64,000 nt of DNA from Zygaena filipendulae (lineage: Eukaryota > Arthropoda > Insecta > Lepidoptera > Zygaenidae). Where the stretch lies: the NCBI GenBank assembly GCA_907165275.2, contig OU015675.1, forward strand, positions 4,481,501 through 4,545,500, written 5' to 3'. Of the stretch, positions 1 to 11,600 are shown one piece after another. Within the stretch, counting starts at the first letter, position 1, and each line of letters opens with the position of its first letter. The notes beneath the pieces are model-generated. The model was not told where the DNA came from and ran no database searches. It saw only the letters and a list, made by a program, of their open reading frames with translations. The translations under genes were made by a program, and so were the position numbers.

Positions 1-2639
1 ATTTATCTAGTTATAAGTTCATATTGTGAAAGTAATAAATAATTTTTGATTTTTTTTTTTTTTTTTTTTTTTGAATTAAAGTTTATCTTGCCATATCTTA
101 TCTTATTTTTGAAACAGAAACGGATTTTCAATGATCAAGGCGTTCAATGATGAATAATGCAATGTCTTTCGGAGACTTCATAGCCAAAAAAGCAAAGTTT
201 GCTAATGCTATTCAACGTAGTTGAAAACTAAAGCGAATTGAATTTTTTTGTTAATATGACATTTTCATTTTAAATTCTTTTTCAATTTCAAAATAATTAT
301 AACTAGATGTAATCGTGGTTTACTCTGTGTATATTTTGGATTCATCATAGGTACCGTCATATAAACTTAATTCTTTATTTATTTTTCTGAATTTTATTAT
401 ATATTATGATCTTATCTAGAGTCAAGTGCGATCACCCAGTCAGTTTGTGTTTTTTGCCTTTGTAGCAAGTAAGATTAAAAACTTTTTAATAACTTTAAAA
501 TATTGTAATTTAGGTCAATACTGCAATTCTTAATAAAAAGTGCCCTTGGCTTATCTCCTGTTTATTACCAAAAATATATACATATATGACCTGATTTGTC
601 GCTGAGATAAGAAAAAAAACACATTCACCTATTCTTCAAGTATTTATCTTTTCGTTGATTTTGTGATATTGATAAAAACAAAACATGATATCAATTTACT
701 GGGCTTTTGACGTAAAATTATTTTGTATGACTCAATAATTAAAGCGATCTGTGTGTATAAGACAGTATACTAAATACATTATAGATCGATCATGCATTCT
801 TTGATTAAGATCAACCAACTTAATTAAAATTAACGTATTCGACCAGCGGCAGTGTATGCGGCAAAAGCACAGAGTAAGGAATAGTAAAGAGGTGATAGAA
901 TGTATTGCGCAAAGAATAGATTTTTGTGCATATTTATAATTATATGGATAAATATTTTGCTCTAGGGGACAGAGAATTGAGAAAACTCTGCTAACAGAAG
1001 TTTGAGTGGAATTGGTACAATTTGAGAAAACCTAATAGGTTTTGTTGTCCTTCAGTGTATTCAGGAAATAGGGTTCTAAAAAATATAACTAAGAGAGTTT
1101 TTGGATAAACAATAAAATTCTCTATTTTTTCAATTATTTAAAGTTTAAAAATTACATAATTGAATTCATTCCGCGAAACTCTTCGTTTTGAAACATTGTG
1201 TAAGTTTACTAAACCTTTTTTGAGAACCGACCGACAACACTGTCGTCACAATATTTTATTGCAAATATTAGATATTAATGTAGTATCAAAGGACTGATTT
1301 ATATTTATATGATTAGATTTTCTTTAAATTATTAATTAACATTATCGTTTTCTGAGAATAAGCTTTAAAAATGTTTTACAGTATTACTAACTTATTTTAA
1401 TTTACGTTTGTTCATGTACAAAGTTTGTAAATAGTGCTTTTGTTTATATTAAATAATAAATAGTATAATAATAATATAATATAATATAAATGTTAGTAGT
1501 TAGTGATAAATGATAGTGGAGGAAACTTTTGTACTTGATCCAAGAACTTATCGCTTATACCATGAACTTATTATAATCATACAAAAAGTGCATGTAAGCA
1601 GTTCTCGCATAAAACTCCTAATTAGTTTTTCATACATTTTTATAATCAAGTAAATGAGGTTATTATTCTTTATTGTTTTTCAAATGCATTATCTTTTCTC
1701 TTTTAACAGTCGATGAAGGCTTAACTAAGAATATTTTGTGTCTCATGATAAACTTCTTTTTTACTTTTCTAAAAGACTTACTTACCACCACGTCAACCTG
1801 GTATTATGTTGATATTATGCATTGCTAGTGTTGGATAAATGGATACCTACTTATGGCGCAGTTATCTATTAGGTACTCTTTAAGAAATCCCTGTACTTAA
1901 ATGTAATGTAAGTATGTGTGCTTAGGTACTCGTACCTATAGGGAGTCAATTTAGTTTTCTACCTCATATTTTCGAATATTCTTCGTTAATTTTATTCATG
2001 AACTTTTAATTAGGCTAAAATATCATCTTTTTTAAAAAAATCACTATAGATATTATTGATGTATTTTTATTATGAGATAATTGTTGTAAATAATAAGATT
2101 TACTATAGTAACTTATTGTATTTGATGTGATAGTTATGTAATTTCTTAGAATATTTAACAAAGTCACCCATGAATAACAAGATATAAATAATAATTTGAA
2201 TCTATAAAATTGCCACTTTTCTCATTTTGTATATATATTTTTCGATTTAATTCTCACATCTGTTATATGTCCTACTGGCCAGTTCCAAAGATAATTTTTG
2301 GGGTTGAATTAGCTGGTTCTTTTACATAATACTTGCCTTTAAACGTAGCGCGTAGGTACAACCACAATACAATCTTTCTGTCGAAAATTGCCATTTTTTC
2401 ATTTTAGTTAAGTTTGTAAAACCTTAACCAAATGTTAAGATTATAAGTGGACATTATAATTAGATAAGCTATTGATATTAATAGTCAAGGTAAAGACTTA
2501 ACTGATGTAGCCATTTTGGATACATTAACTATGAATTAGGTGAATAGTTACATTGATGTAAATGGAGTAAAATAAACGTTTTAATAGTACTAATTGACTA
2601 TTTTAATTATTTATATTATTGTATGATAAATTCGTCATT
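1..2639. other. AT-rich intergenic DNA
   Basis: No exon-like open frame and no recognised element on either strand. It includes a run of about 22 T near base 51 and short TAATA repeats near 1455-1490. Confidence 0.6.
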
Positions 2640-2805
2640 GAATGCACCGTCGTTGGTGTAGTGATTAGCAATCCTTACTACTACGCCAGGTGTCGCGGGT
2701 TCAAGGCAAATATGTACATGTACATACCTATGTATCTGCCTAATAGGTATGTGTATATTTGTGTTTGCCTTGAGTTTGGATGTTTACGGTTTAGTATGTA
2801 TTTGT
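2640..2805 (+). mobile_element. tRNA-derived SINE (family 2)
   Basis: A tRNA-like head with A-box-like TGGTGTAGTGAT and a B-box-like GGTTCAAGGC, followed by an AT-rich body ending near GTTTGCCTTGAGTTTGG. It is diverged. Confidence 0.5.
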
Positions 2806-2849
2806 AAGAAAAGTTATATACTATAAGTATTACATTAGTTTATAACAAT

Positions 2850-3173
2850 GGGCATGTGGACTAATTTTTATTTATTAGTCCGTCTTGTAGATTATTAAAA
2901 AATATTGGACATGTATTTTTTTCTTTTTTTACGTAATCAAAAAATAACGGCGATATATTGAGTTGAAATTTGGCGTGACGTCACTATTCTGACAGTTTGT
3001 ATAGCGGTTTTGCGGTTAGTGACGTCACGACCTCCTCATCCTAAAATTTAATGCGCTTTATCTCTGTATATTTTAATTTATTTAAAAAAGCAAAAAATAC
3101 GTGTCTATTGTTTTTTTATTTTCTAACCGACGGACTAATTAGAATTTTGATTTTCAATAGTAGTCAACATGCC
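2850..3173 (+). mobile_element. MITE family A, copy 1
   Basis: Terminal inverted repeats GGGCATGTKGACTA / TAGTCAACATGCC, with inner arms (AGTCCGTC... and ...GACGGACT) that make most of the element self-complementary. It carries two perfect TGACGTCA sites (2976-2983, 3020-3027). Other copies lie at 8968, 44287, 48079 and, in part, 49190. Confidence 0.8.
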
Positions 3174-3177
3174 TATT

Positions 3178-3335
3178 AGCTGTTCCCCGGGGTAATTCCG
3201 GGTTACAATATACCTAGCCTTACTCAGGTATAATGTAGCATACTAATCATAAGAGAATTTTTGAAATCGGTCCGGTAGTTTTTGAGTCAAATCATAACAA
3301 ACAAACTAACAAACAGAAAACAAATCTTTCCTCTT
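3178..3335 (-). mobile_element. Non-autonomous Helitron
   Basis: On the minus strand the 3' end is CCCCGGGGAACAGCTAA; the body contains GGATTACATGTCC-type sequence of another subfamily and a diverged 5' end. It abuts the MITE before it and a plus-strand Helitron after it. Confidence 0.45.
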
Positions 3336-3337
3336 TA

Positions 3338-3526
3338 TCCTACTAATATTATAAATGTGAAAGTGTGGACGTTTGTTACTCAATCACGCAGAAACGGCTG
3401 AACGGTTTTGGATGAAATTAGGCATGCACGTTGTCATGGGTATAGAAGGATATAGGGTACTTTTTATCCCAGAATTCTTGCGGGAACTTTGAAATTACCG
3501 CGGGTAATACCACGGGGCATAGCTAG
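3338..3526 (+). mobile_element. Non-autonomous Helitron (Lep1-like)
   Basis: 5' TCCTACTAATATTATAAA, inner GGAATTC-like repeat, 3' hairpin region CCACGGGG and terminal GCTAG. It is inserted between A and T/G without target duplication, as Helitrons are. Confidence 0.72.
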
Positions 3527-4117
3527 GATTTGTGTAAATTTTACAGAGTTCTAGCGGGAGTCATATTAACGTAGCTGAACCCGCAGGTAATAGCTAGTTA
3601 TATAGGAATAAATATCGGATTTATCAATCGAATTGGATTTATTTAGATAGCATAATATCTCAAAATTAAATGATAAAATGTACTTAATCACAAAATAACC
3701 TATTGTTTTTTCTGCAAAAATGATGATTATCTTTGACTGATAATTAAAATACATATTTCCTGAGTAGGTATCGTAATTGTCGATAGAATTATATAAGTTT
3801 CACGAAAAATTACTGCATTTTGATATGAGTTGCTCTCGCGAATCCCACTACAATATTTGCATTCACATTATGTACCATATCAGTTATGTACCAATATAAA
3901 GGTCATTATCCCGCGTAACTTCTCGTTTATGTTCGTATTTATGGTTTTCACTTTTATTTAATTATTTGTTTATTTAAGTATATTTCTTTTAGTTACATGT
4001 AAGAATGAGTCATTGAAGGTTTGTATATAGTTAGTCCTTCATTAAATCTTACACCGTACCTATAATATCTAGTTCAATATAGAGCAAGCGGCCTCATAAA
4101 TTATAAATGTTTGTTAA

Positions 4118-4680
4118 CCGACTTCCAAAAAGGAGGTGGTTCTATGTTCGATTGTATGTATGTTTTTTTTTTTTTTTTTTTTTTTATGTATGTTCACCGA
4201 TTACTCGAAGACGGTTGGACCGATTTGAAAAATTCTTTTTTTGTTTGAAAGGGTATACTCCCAATTAGGTCCCATTGCCACCAAATCCAGATCTGATGAT
4301 GGGATCTTGGAGAAATCGAGGGAACTCTTCAAAAATTACAGGCACACCTATAGCAATTTGGGTATTTTTTATAGTAAATCGTTCATTTGCTTTTGAAAAG
4401 CAAAATTTGAAGAAGTGGAACTGATGATGAAGACCACAGATGGTCATCAGAACTACTAAATAATTTCACAGATTCCGATTCGTTAACTTTAATATGGTTT
4501 CTAAACAATTTATGCTCGTCACAATGTATATGGTGAAGTGGAACTGATGATGATGTACCAGGAGAACTCCTCAACAATTAACGTCCCTGCGTCGGGAAAA
4601 GCAAAATTTTGTAAAAGGTGATGAGCAGTTGACATTAGGCTATTGTAACTTAGAGAAATTACGAACTAAGTCACTTAAAA
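4118..4680 (+). mobile_element. Interspersed repeat beginning AACCGACTTCCAAAAAGGAGG
   Basis: The same sequence recurs at 9866-10240 (shared TGATGATGGGATCTTGGAG, GGCACACCTATAGC and GGAACTGATGATGAAGACC). The overlapping open frames in it are not genes. It includes a T-tract at 4166-4184. Confidence 0.65.
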
Positions 4681-4710
4681 GCGAGAAATAAACAAATTTT
4701 TAACAAAAAA

Positions 4711-5101
4711 AATTAAAACCGACTTCCAAAAACACAAAACTAAAAATCTCAAAATAAAAAGCTAAAAATAACAACATACCGATTTAATCCAAAAGACAAA
4801 AACACACGTAATATTATTATTGGTTTGTGCTACCACTAATCGGTATGAAGTCGGTGACAAGCCAAATATGGAGGGGGTAGATGGGCTAAGTCGACTCCCG
4901 CTACCAGCTTTTTGTGAACAGGACAACCCAAGTGGGCAGACACCAGCGGGCTTGTCACCGAATTCAAACTGATTAGTGGTAGCACAAACCAATGATAATA
5001 TTACGTGTGTTTTTGTCTTTTGGATTAAATCGGTATGTTGTTATTTTTAGCTTTTTATTTTGAGATTTTTAGTTTTGTGTTTTTGGAAGTCGGTTTTAAT
5101 T
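4711..5101. mobile_element. 391-bp foldback element with 153-bp arms
   Basis: The left arm 4711-4863 and right arm 4949-5101 are near-perfect inverted copies, centred exactly on the element's midpoint, around an 85-nt loop. The ends read AATTAAAACCGACTTCC and its complement. A relative lies at 47937-48455. Confidence 0.85.
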
Positions 5102-5513
5102 TTTTTTTAAAAATAGTTTGTGAAAGACCACAATATATTTGGCTTGCGAAATTATTGTTTATTTTATTATTCCTCCATAATATATTCTCTGAATCCAGTT
5201 ATTGCCATGAAAACTTTTATCTCCACTTATTTTCTTTCCGTTTCAGTGCTTCACGCTGAGATAGGGGAGCCAATGATGCTAAATGAGGATTTACTTGAGC
5301 TAACAGGTCACCCATGATACAAAGCTACATTTACTATGTGCCTAAATATAGTAGGTACTTCAAATTTTATAAGGTCATAAAAATTCTTTTGAGATAAAAA
5401 TTGTAAGCTGTAAATTTCATGTAACATGTATTAGATGCCAATTAAACATTGTCCACAGAAGGAAGACACAGGCGACAGACGTACCTAAGTGAAACAAGTT
5501 TTCGAGCAATCTC
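5102..5513. other. Spacer 3' of the chitin deacetylase
   Basis: AT-rich. Near 5270-5290 it has a short stretch (ATGCTAAATGAGGATTTAC) that recurs inverted near 41061-41080, so it is probably a transposon scrap. Confidence 0.4.
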
Positions 5514-5519
5514 TTTATT
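5514..5519 (-). terminator. Poly(A) signal of the chitin deacetylase
   Basis: AATAAA on the minus strand, 92 nt after the TAG stop, in an AT-rich 3' UTR with no other gene nearby. Confidence 0.6.
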
Positions 5520-5610
5520 TTGAAATTAAACATTGAATTTTTCGACCGCATGTAATAAATTATATTAATTATTAACGTTAAAACGTTCCTTCGTCCTCTT
5601 CCTTAATCCT

Positions 5611-5694
5611 CTATTGTCCAAGCGGGTTGCCCAGCCAAGGGTACGATGCTGGGCAGACGTTACAATGTTGCATGTAGTAGCGCTGATCATTGTG
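5611..5694 (-). CDS. Chitin deacetylase exon 6 (C-terminus and stop)
   Basis: 27 codons and TAG. I chose the acceptor with the long T-tract, giving [12 protein letters not shown] second in-frame CAG 12 nt further in would remove HNDQ. The end [10 protein letters not shown] fits the typical CDA terminus. Confidence 0.82.
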   Translation of the reverse strand, partial: HNDQRYYMQHCNVCPASYPWLGNPLGQ

Positions 5695-8600
5695 CTAAAA
5701 AAAAGAAACTTTACTGAACCAAAGTGAAAATAATAATAAAGCTTAAATTTAAAATATAATCAAATATGTAAATAAATCACAACACACAGATCTAATTGAT
5801 CCCACAGTAAGCTATTATTAGTTTGAGGCGTGGAAACCAAGCAAACGTGGTATATACTACATAGAATCACAATTATGTATTATACTATAGATATATAAAC
5901 ACGCCCAGACTCGAAAGCGGAACCTGTGTTGTGTTCATCATACAAAGTGCACCCCCACCGAGAATCGAACCCGGAACCTCTTGATTAGCGGGCAGGCTCG
6001 GTGACCTACTAAACCAATCGGGTCGTCAAAATGAAACAAGACATCATAGAATTCGCCGTCAAGTCTTGATACTGACCAAAATATTTTTCAATTAGACACC
6101 TGTCCTATAATGAACCGATTTTATTTTGCATGGAATCCCCAAGTTTGATTTAGGTACCGTATCTGGCTATCAGCCGATAAGAAGCATGATGAAGATAATA
6201 ATATTTGAAAGATAAGCACTACGAATCCTACTAATATTATAAACGCGAAAGTTTGTAAGAATGTATGGATGGATGGATGAGTGGATGTTTGTTACTCTTT
6301 CACGCAAAAACTACTGGATGGATTTAAATGAAACTTTACAATAATATAGCTTATACATCAGATTAACACATAGGTTACTTTTTATCCCGGAATTCCCGCG
6401 GGAACTCTGAAATTAACGTGGGTAACCGTGGGGCACAACTAGTTTATAATAAAACTGATGATTTATTTATTTTGAGGAATAACAATTACAGTAGCTATTA
6501 TTGTTATGTACGAAATTCATTTTACTAGAAACTATGGATAATTTCTAGTAAAGCTAAACTAAATTTTTTATAGCACTGTAACAGCAATACTCTGTTGAGG
6601 GGTTTCACGAGCATATATATCTATACACAAACAGAGCGCTCTTATGAAAAGTGTCAGATAGTCTGAAGTGTAAATTGTTTTTCCCTGAATTATTATCTAT
6701 ATCTATATCGAACTGCTCTTCTGAGAAAAAAAATAATTATACAAGTACTTAAATATTTCGACGTGCTATTACAAAATTTGAATTTAGTCACATTCATTTT
6801 GTTACAGATTACAATAGAAGTGGAGGTTCAGCAAATGGATGGTCATAGGAAGTGGATATTCGAGGAATGAACGTTCAAGGAATTGGACATTCAGGGCATT
6901 GGAAGTTTAGGGAAATAGACCAACCATGAGATATTCCGGGAGTAGAATCTAAAACCTGATGGTAAAATTTGACCCTTGAAATTTTACCATCGCACACCAC
7001 ACGCATCCAAGAAATTTTTCTTCAAAAAAAACAGCACGAAAACAAAGCAAATCGATCAGCACTCACCTCCAAGGGTAGGCAATCGAACATGCTGCATACA
7101 GTTCTTTGGTATGTCCTGCATGGTCTTGAGCGGTATTCGTTGACGGGTACAGGGTTCCTCACCCAATCAATGACCTCGTGACTGTTCACCTATAAGATGA
7201 GGTATCGATTAAAACATTAACTGTATTAAAAATGCAAATGTGCGTTTGTTTTTTGCGCTTTTACACCTTAATTACTTAAACAATCGTCATGAAATTTTGT
7301 ATATACGTTATTGGGGGTACAGAAAAGGACATAGAGTTTTTATCCCGGGCGACCGAGTTTCGCTCGTAGCGCCATCTGTTGTTAAGTAGGAAACCAGTAC
7401 CAAACACTAAGTTTTCATTGAAAACACGGATAAAACGACGTTTTCTAAAAATGAAACCTAGGTAGATCGATTAATCGCCCCTGAAACCACCTGCATGCTA
7501 AATTTCATGAAAATCGTTGGAGCCGTTTCCGAGATTCAGATTATATAATATGTAATATACAATACCTGCTCGTTTAATAAGCGATTTGTAGATAGATGGA
7601 TAGATAGCTTATAAATCGATTATATCGACACAAGTTCCCCGAACGTATTCCAACCAGAAAGAAGTTAACACCGCAGTATTTTAATAAAAATTCACACCAC
7701 CCACGTATAAAGTCATATAGGTAACTACGTTTTTACTGAAAATCAGAGTATTAGCTCATTGTAGTGATGAAAATAAGACACCAGTGAAATTAAAATCTTC
7801 ACATTGTTAATAACCAACGAGATTTTCAATTTAAATAGTGTTTAACTAATTAAGATACAGAGGTATTTTTAATTTTAAGAATTGAATCATAAATATTACT
7901 TAACTAACCAAGATACATACTTAAACTTATATGGTTCTTTTAATTTTAAGCTAGACAGGAACTAAGGATTGTTAAGTAATCAAGTCTTTAAAACTTGTCA
8001 TAATCTCGATACGTCCTTATGCATGGGAGGGGTTGAATAGTTTCAATGACGGTTCTGTAATTTGGCAACTTCGATGGGTTTTCGATTGCCAATCGTCGTT
8101 TAAAAATGAGGCATGGAACATTACCCAGAACTTTTTAAAGCACGCATTAAATATATAGTTAGACTCAAATGTTGTCATTACTTTTACAGATGTAATTATG
8201 TCCAATTTTGTTATAATATATCAGCTGTCTGACACTGCTGTATGCAAGTGTGCTCTTCCCCAAGCATCTCCACCAGACTATTCCTGCGTTTTAGGTTCTA
8301 AGGTCGCTGTGGGCAGATCTCCCAACGCGTTGCATCTATCGCTACGTGGTTATCTCTCAGGAGTTTTTCTAGCTCAACGAGCGTCAGTCAGTCTTACGAG
8401 AAATGTGCCCCGCCTACTATTCGCCTATTATATACTATTTTGGTAAAATTATGAAAGTACATAAAGTACATACATAATGATCTGTAATACTTGCCACAAA
8501 CACATCGTTCAGTTGTTCAATTGTGTCCAAAAATTTCAATAAGCCACCTAAGACTCCAGGGTACGATCTGATATACCACTCATGAACGAAGAAACCGAAG

Positions 8601-11600
8601 GGAGCGCGGTTGCCAAGGTATTGTCTTTCAAAGTTGCTCACGATGAACTCATACCAAGCGTCTTCGTCATTCCTGTCTGGGCTGGTGACAAGAGACTGAT
8701 TAAAATTGTCGCTTAGCTTTGATAAAGAAATTTTTTGCAAACAAATGAAACCGACTTCAAAAGTTGTCTGTCTCTGAAACTCATCATCAGATCTATATGA
8801 AATTTAAATGGAACTATTTCCTTAAACATTCGAATTGATAACCTCCTCCTTTTTGAAGTCGGTTACAAAAATAAATGAATATAAAGGATAGACCTAAACA
8901 ATATATCTGAGTGGAGTGAAGCGCACGGTCTGAAAGTAAACCCTATCAAAACGCAGGTTCTGATAATGGGCATGTTGACTAATTTTTATTTTTTAGTCCG
9001 TCTTGTAGATTATTAAAAAATATTGGACACGTATTTTTTCTTTTTTTACGTAATCAAAAAATAACGACGATATATTGAGTTGAAATTTCGCGTGACGTCA
9101 CTATTCTGACAGTTTGTATGACGGTTTTGCGGTTAGTGACGTCACGACCTCCTCATCCTAAACTTTAATGCGCTGTATCTCTGTATATTTTAATTTATTT
9201 AAAAAAGCAAAAAATACGTGTCTATTGTTTTTTTATTTTCTAACTGACGGACTAATTAGAATTTTGATTTTCAATAGTAGTCAACATCTCTATTGTGGGT
9301 AGTTCAAGAACTGTTGCAAAGATTGACTGGTTTACTCTCCCACTGGTAGTGCTCGACTACATTAAAATACTTTATAGTGATACAGTCAAGAATCTGGGGA
9401 TAGTCTTTGATGCCTGTCATGGAAAGCACAAATAGATGCCGAAGCTGTAAGATGTTTGTATCTGCAGGTGCCTTAATAGAACTACGAAATTTTCTGGCGA
9501 CAGCAACTATAAGATAGCGCTTCCTTAATATAGATTAGGAGAAGGGAAAAGGAGAGCTTTCTCCCTACTCTTGACTACGCTGACCCTTGCTATCTCGATC
9601 TTGCTTAAGAACAGCTAAAAAAAACTTGAGTGACTTCAAAATTTTTCTATTAGGTTCATAAATATGAACGGAGACCAAATGGTCTCCGGAAATATGACCA
9701 GGTTTTGGAATTTCGTGACAAGCTTAAATGGCTTAATATCTCAAACGGCACCTGCATTGAGTTCATCAGAGAATCTCACGCTCAAAGTTCAAATGCACAG
9801 TAGTTCGTTTTATGACATATCCTTCACCATTAAAGCCACTAGACTTCGGAATGAGCTCCCTTATTAACCGTGTTCCAAAACGGAGGAGGTTCTGCGATCA
9901 GCTGTATGTATGTTTTTCCCATTTTTCCCAAGTTGGTCACATTGCCACTAAGTCGAGATCTGATCTGATGATGGGATCTTGGAGAAATCAAGGGAACTCT
10001 TCAAAAATTATAGGCACACCTATAGCCATTTGGGTATTTTTACAGTAAATAGTTTATTTGCTTTTTTGGCAAACTTTGAAGAAATGGAACTGATGATGAA
10101 GACCACAGGTGGTCATCGGAACTACCAAATAATAGCTATTTCACTCTCAACATTAACGTGTAACTCAACAATTAACGTTTCTTCATCGGGGAAAGCAATA
10201 TCTTGTAAAAGGTGATGAGTAGATGAGATGATGATGGTCTGGAAGAGATCGCTCTGAGCGATAAGACCGCCTATTGTGACACACTGTAGTAAAATCATTT
10301 TTAATTGTATATTTTAGTGGTATTTAATAAAGATTATATTTATTATTATTATTATAAAAGGTAAAACCGCAGTCATTAGATACTGCTGTGAAGATTTAAG
10401 AAATAAATTACTTACAAGCTAGTGCACGCATCGACCATAGAGCATGGGAAGTTATTGGGGGCGATAAACGGTATCATTGGTAAAATCCATACACCAGGTA
10501 TAGAGGCGGTTGGACAGGGTGCGATCGGACATTCCTGGGTAGACGCATAGTCCAAAGTATAAGGCCAAAGACCAGGATTATAAGTATTGATGGCCGGCCA
10601 AGAACAGTCATACAGTAGACCAGCATCGGCCATCACTTGCACAGTGGCGTTGCCTCCCATTTCTAGGAACGGTTTGCGTACACCTGAAACAATAATTATA
10701 CTCAATTGTAATATTATATTTCATGAGGCAAGATGAATTTCTGCGGGATGAATTATATATGTTTTTCTTTTGTTCCTTTGTACTATGCTCTGTTGGCTCT
10801 CAAACGGGAGCACTGGGCTCAAACCAAGTTCTGTTAGAGTTTTGATATGAACGTTTAAAGAAACTAAATCCGAAGCCTTCAAAACTTACTTAATACGATT
10901 AAAATAGTCTTTTTTTCGACACTTTTAACTTTTTATTGTAGAGAAACACCGCCAGAATTATTCCTAAAAAGTATCAGGAACTCTAAAACTAAGCTAAACA
11001 CAAAGGAAAATCACGTTTATTTTTATTTTTTGGAAACACTTTGTCAACAGTGGATGTGAACAGAACTCTCATTTAATTTGGTTTGCTGGAAATAATCTGC
11101 TAAATTTGCACATGCCATTGCGTCACTAACCTCTGAGTTCTGAAGCGGGTATATTAGCGAAATGTGACATTTGCGTCCGCTGGTCAGCGAACTCCATCCA
11201 CATGTCCTCGTAGCTCCCCTCGCGCCAGTAGTCTTGAGAGCTTTGGTGGGAGATTGAGTGTAGGGCGATCTCGAATCCGTTGTTGTACAGTTCATTAACG
11301 AGTCTGTAGTCCGTATATTCATGGTTGACGTAGAAAGTAGTACCGATCGGACACTTATTGTGGTTCAATCGACCGTACAAGTACTGGCGGTAGGTCTCAA
11401 TGTTGATCACATTGACAGCGTCGTCGAAGGTAAGAAGTACGAACTGAAAGAAAAAGTTCATCTCAACTTAGATTCAGAGGTGTTGGGAGAATATAAAGCG
11501 GTAGTTTGCGAATTTTATGTAACGCGCTTAAACGGTATATACAACGTGTTAATGAATTAACCAAAAACCTGATACACCCCATTTAAAAAAATAAACAATA

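Larger units (their letters stand above)
8888..10345 (+). mobile_element. Decayed LINE, antisense in intron 3, split by two insertions
   Basis: The plus strand encodes reverse-transcriptase pieces: [20 protein letters not shown] (8890-8969), then after a [16 protein letters not shown] and [11 protein letters not shown] (9300-9420), LQNFSIRF (near 9632), and [19 protein letters not shown] (to 9863). Stops and frameshifts lie between them. A second repeat (9866-10240) separates these from the 3' UTR, GGAAGAGATCGCTCTGAGCG (10247-10266), and a TTA-rich tail. The closest resemblance is to lepidopteran CR1/Jockey-type LINEs. Confidence 0.7.

Noticed and set aside
2850..9294. Direct-repeat array resembling CRISPR
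   Set aside because: The recurring sequences are dispersed MITE and Helitron copies, not regularly spaced repeats, and the host is an insect.
9664..9867. 67-codon plus-strand frame as a gene
   Set aside because: It is the C-terminal scrap of a decayed LINE and is antisense in an intron.
11044..11322. 92-codon minus-strand open frame
   Set aside because: It overlaps chitin deacetylase exon 2 out of frame; the other frame has the TFDD and HSISH motifs.
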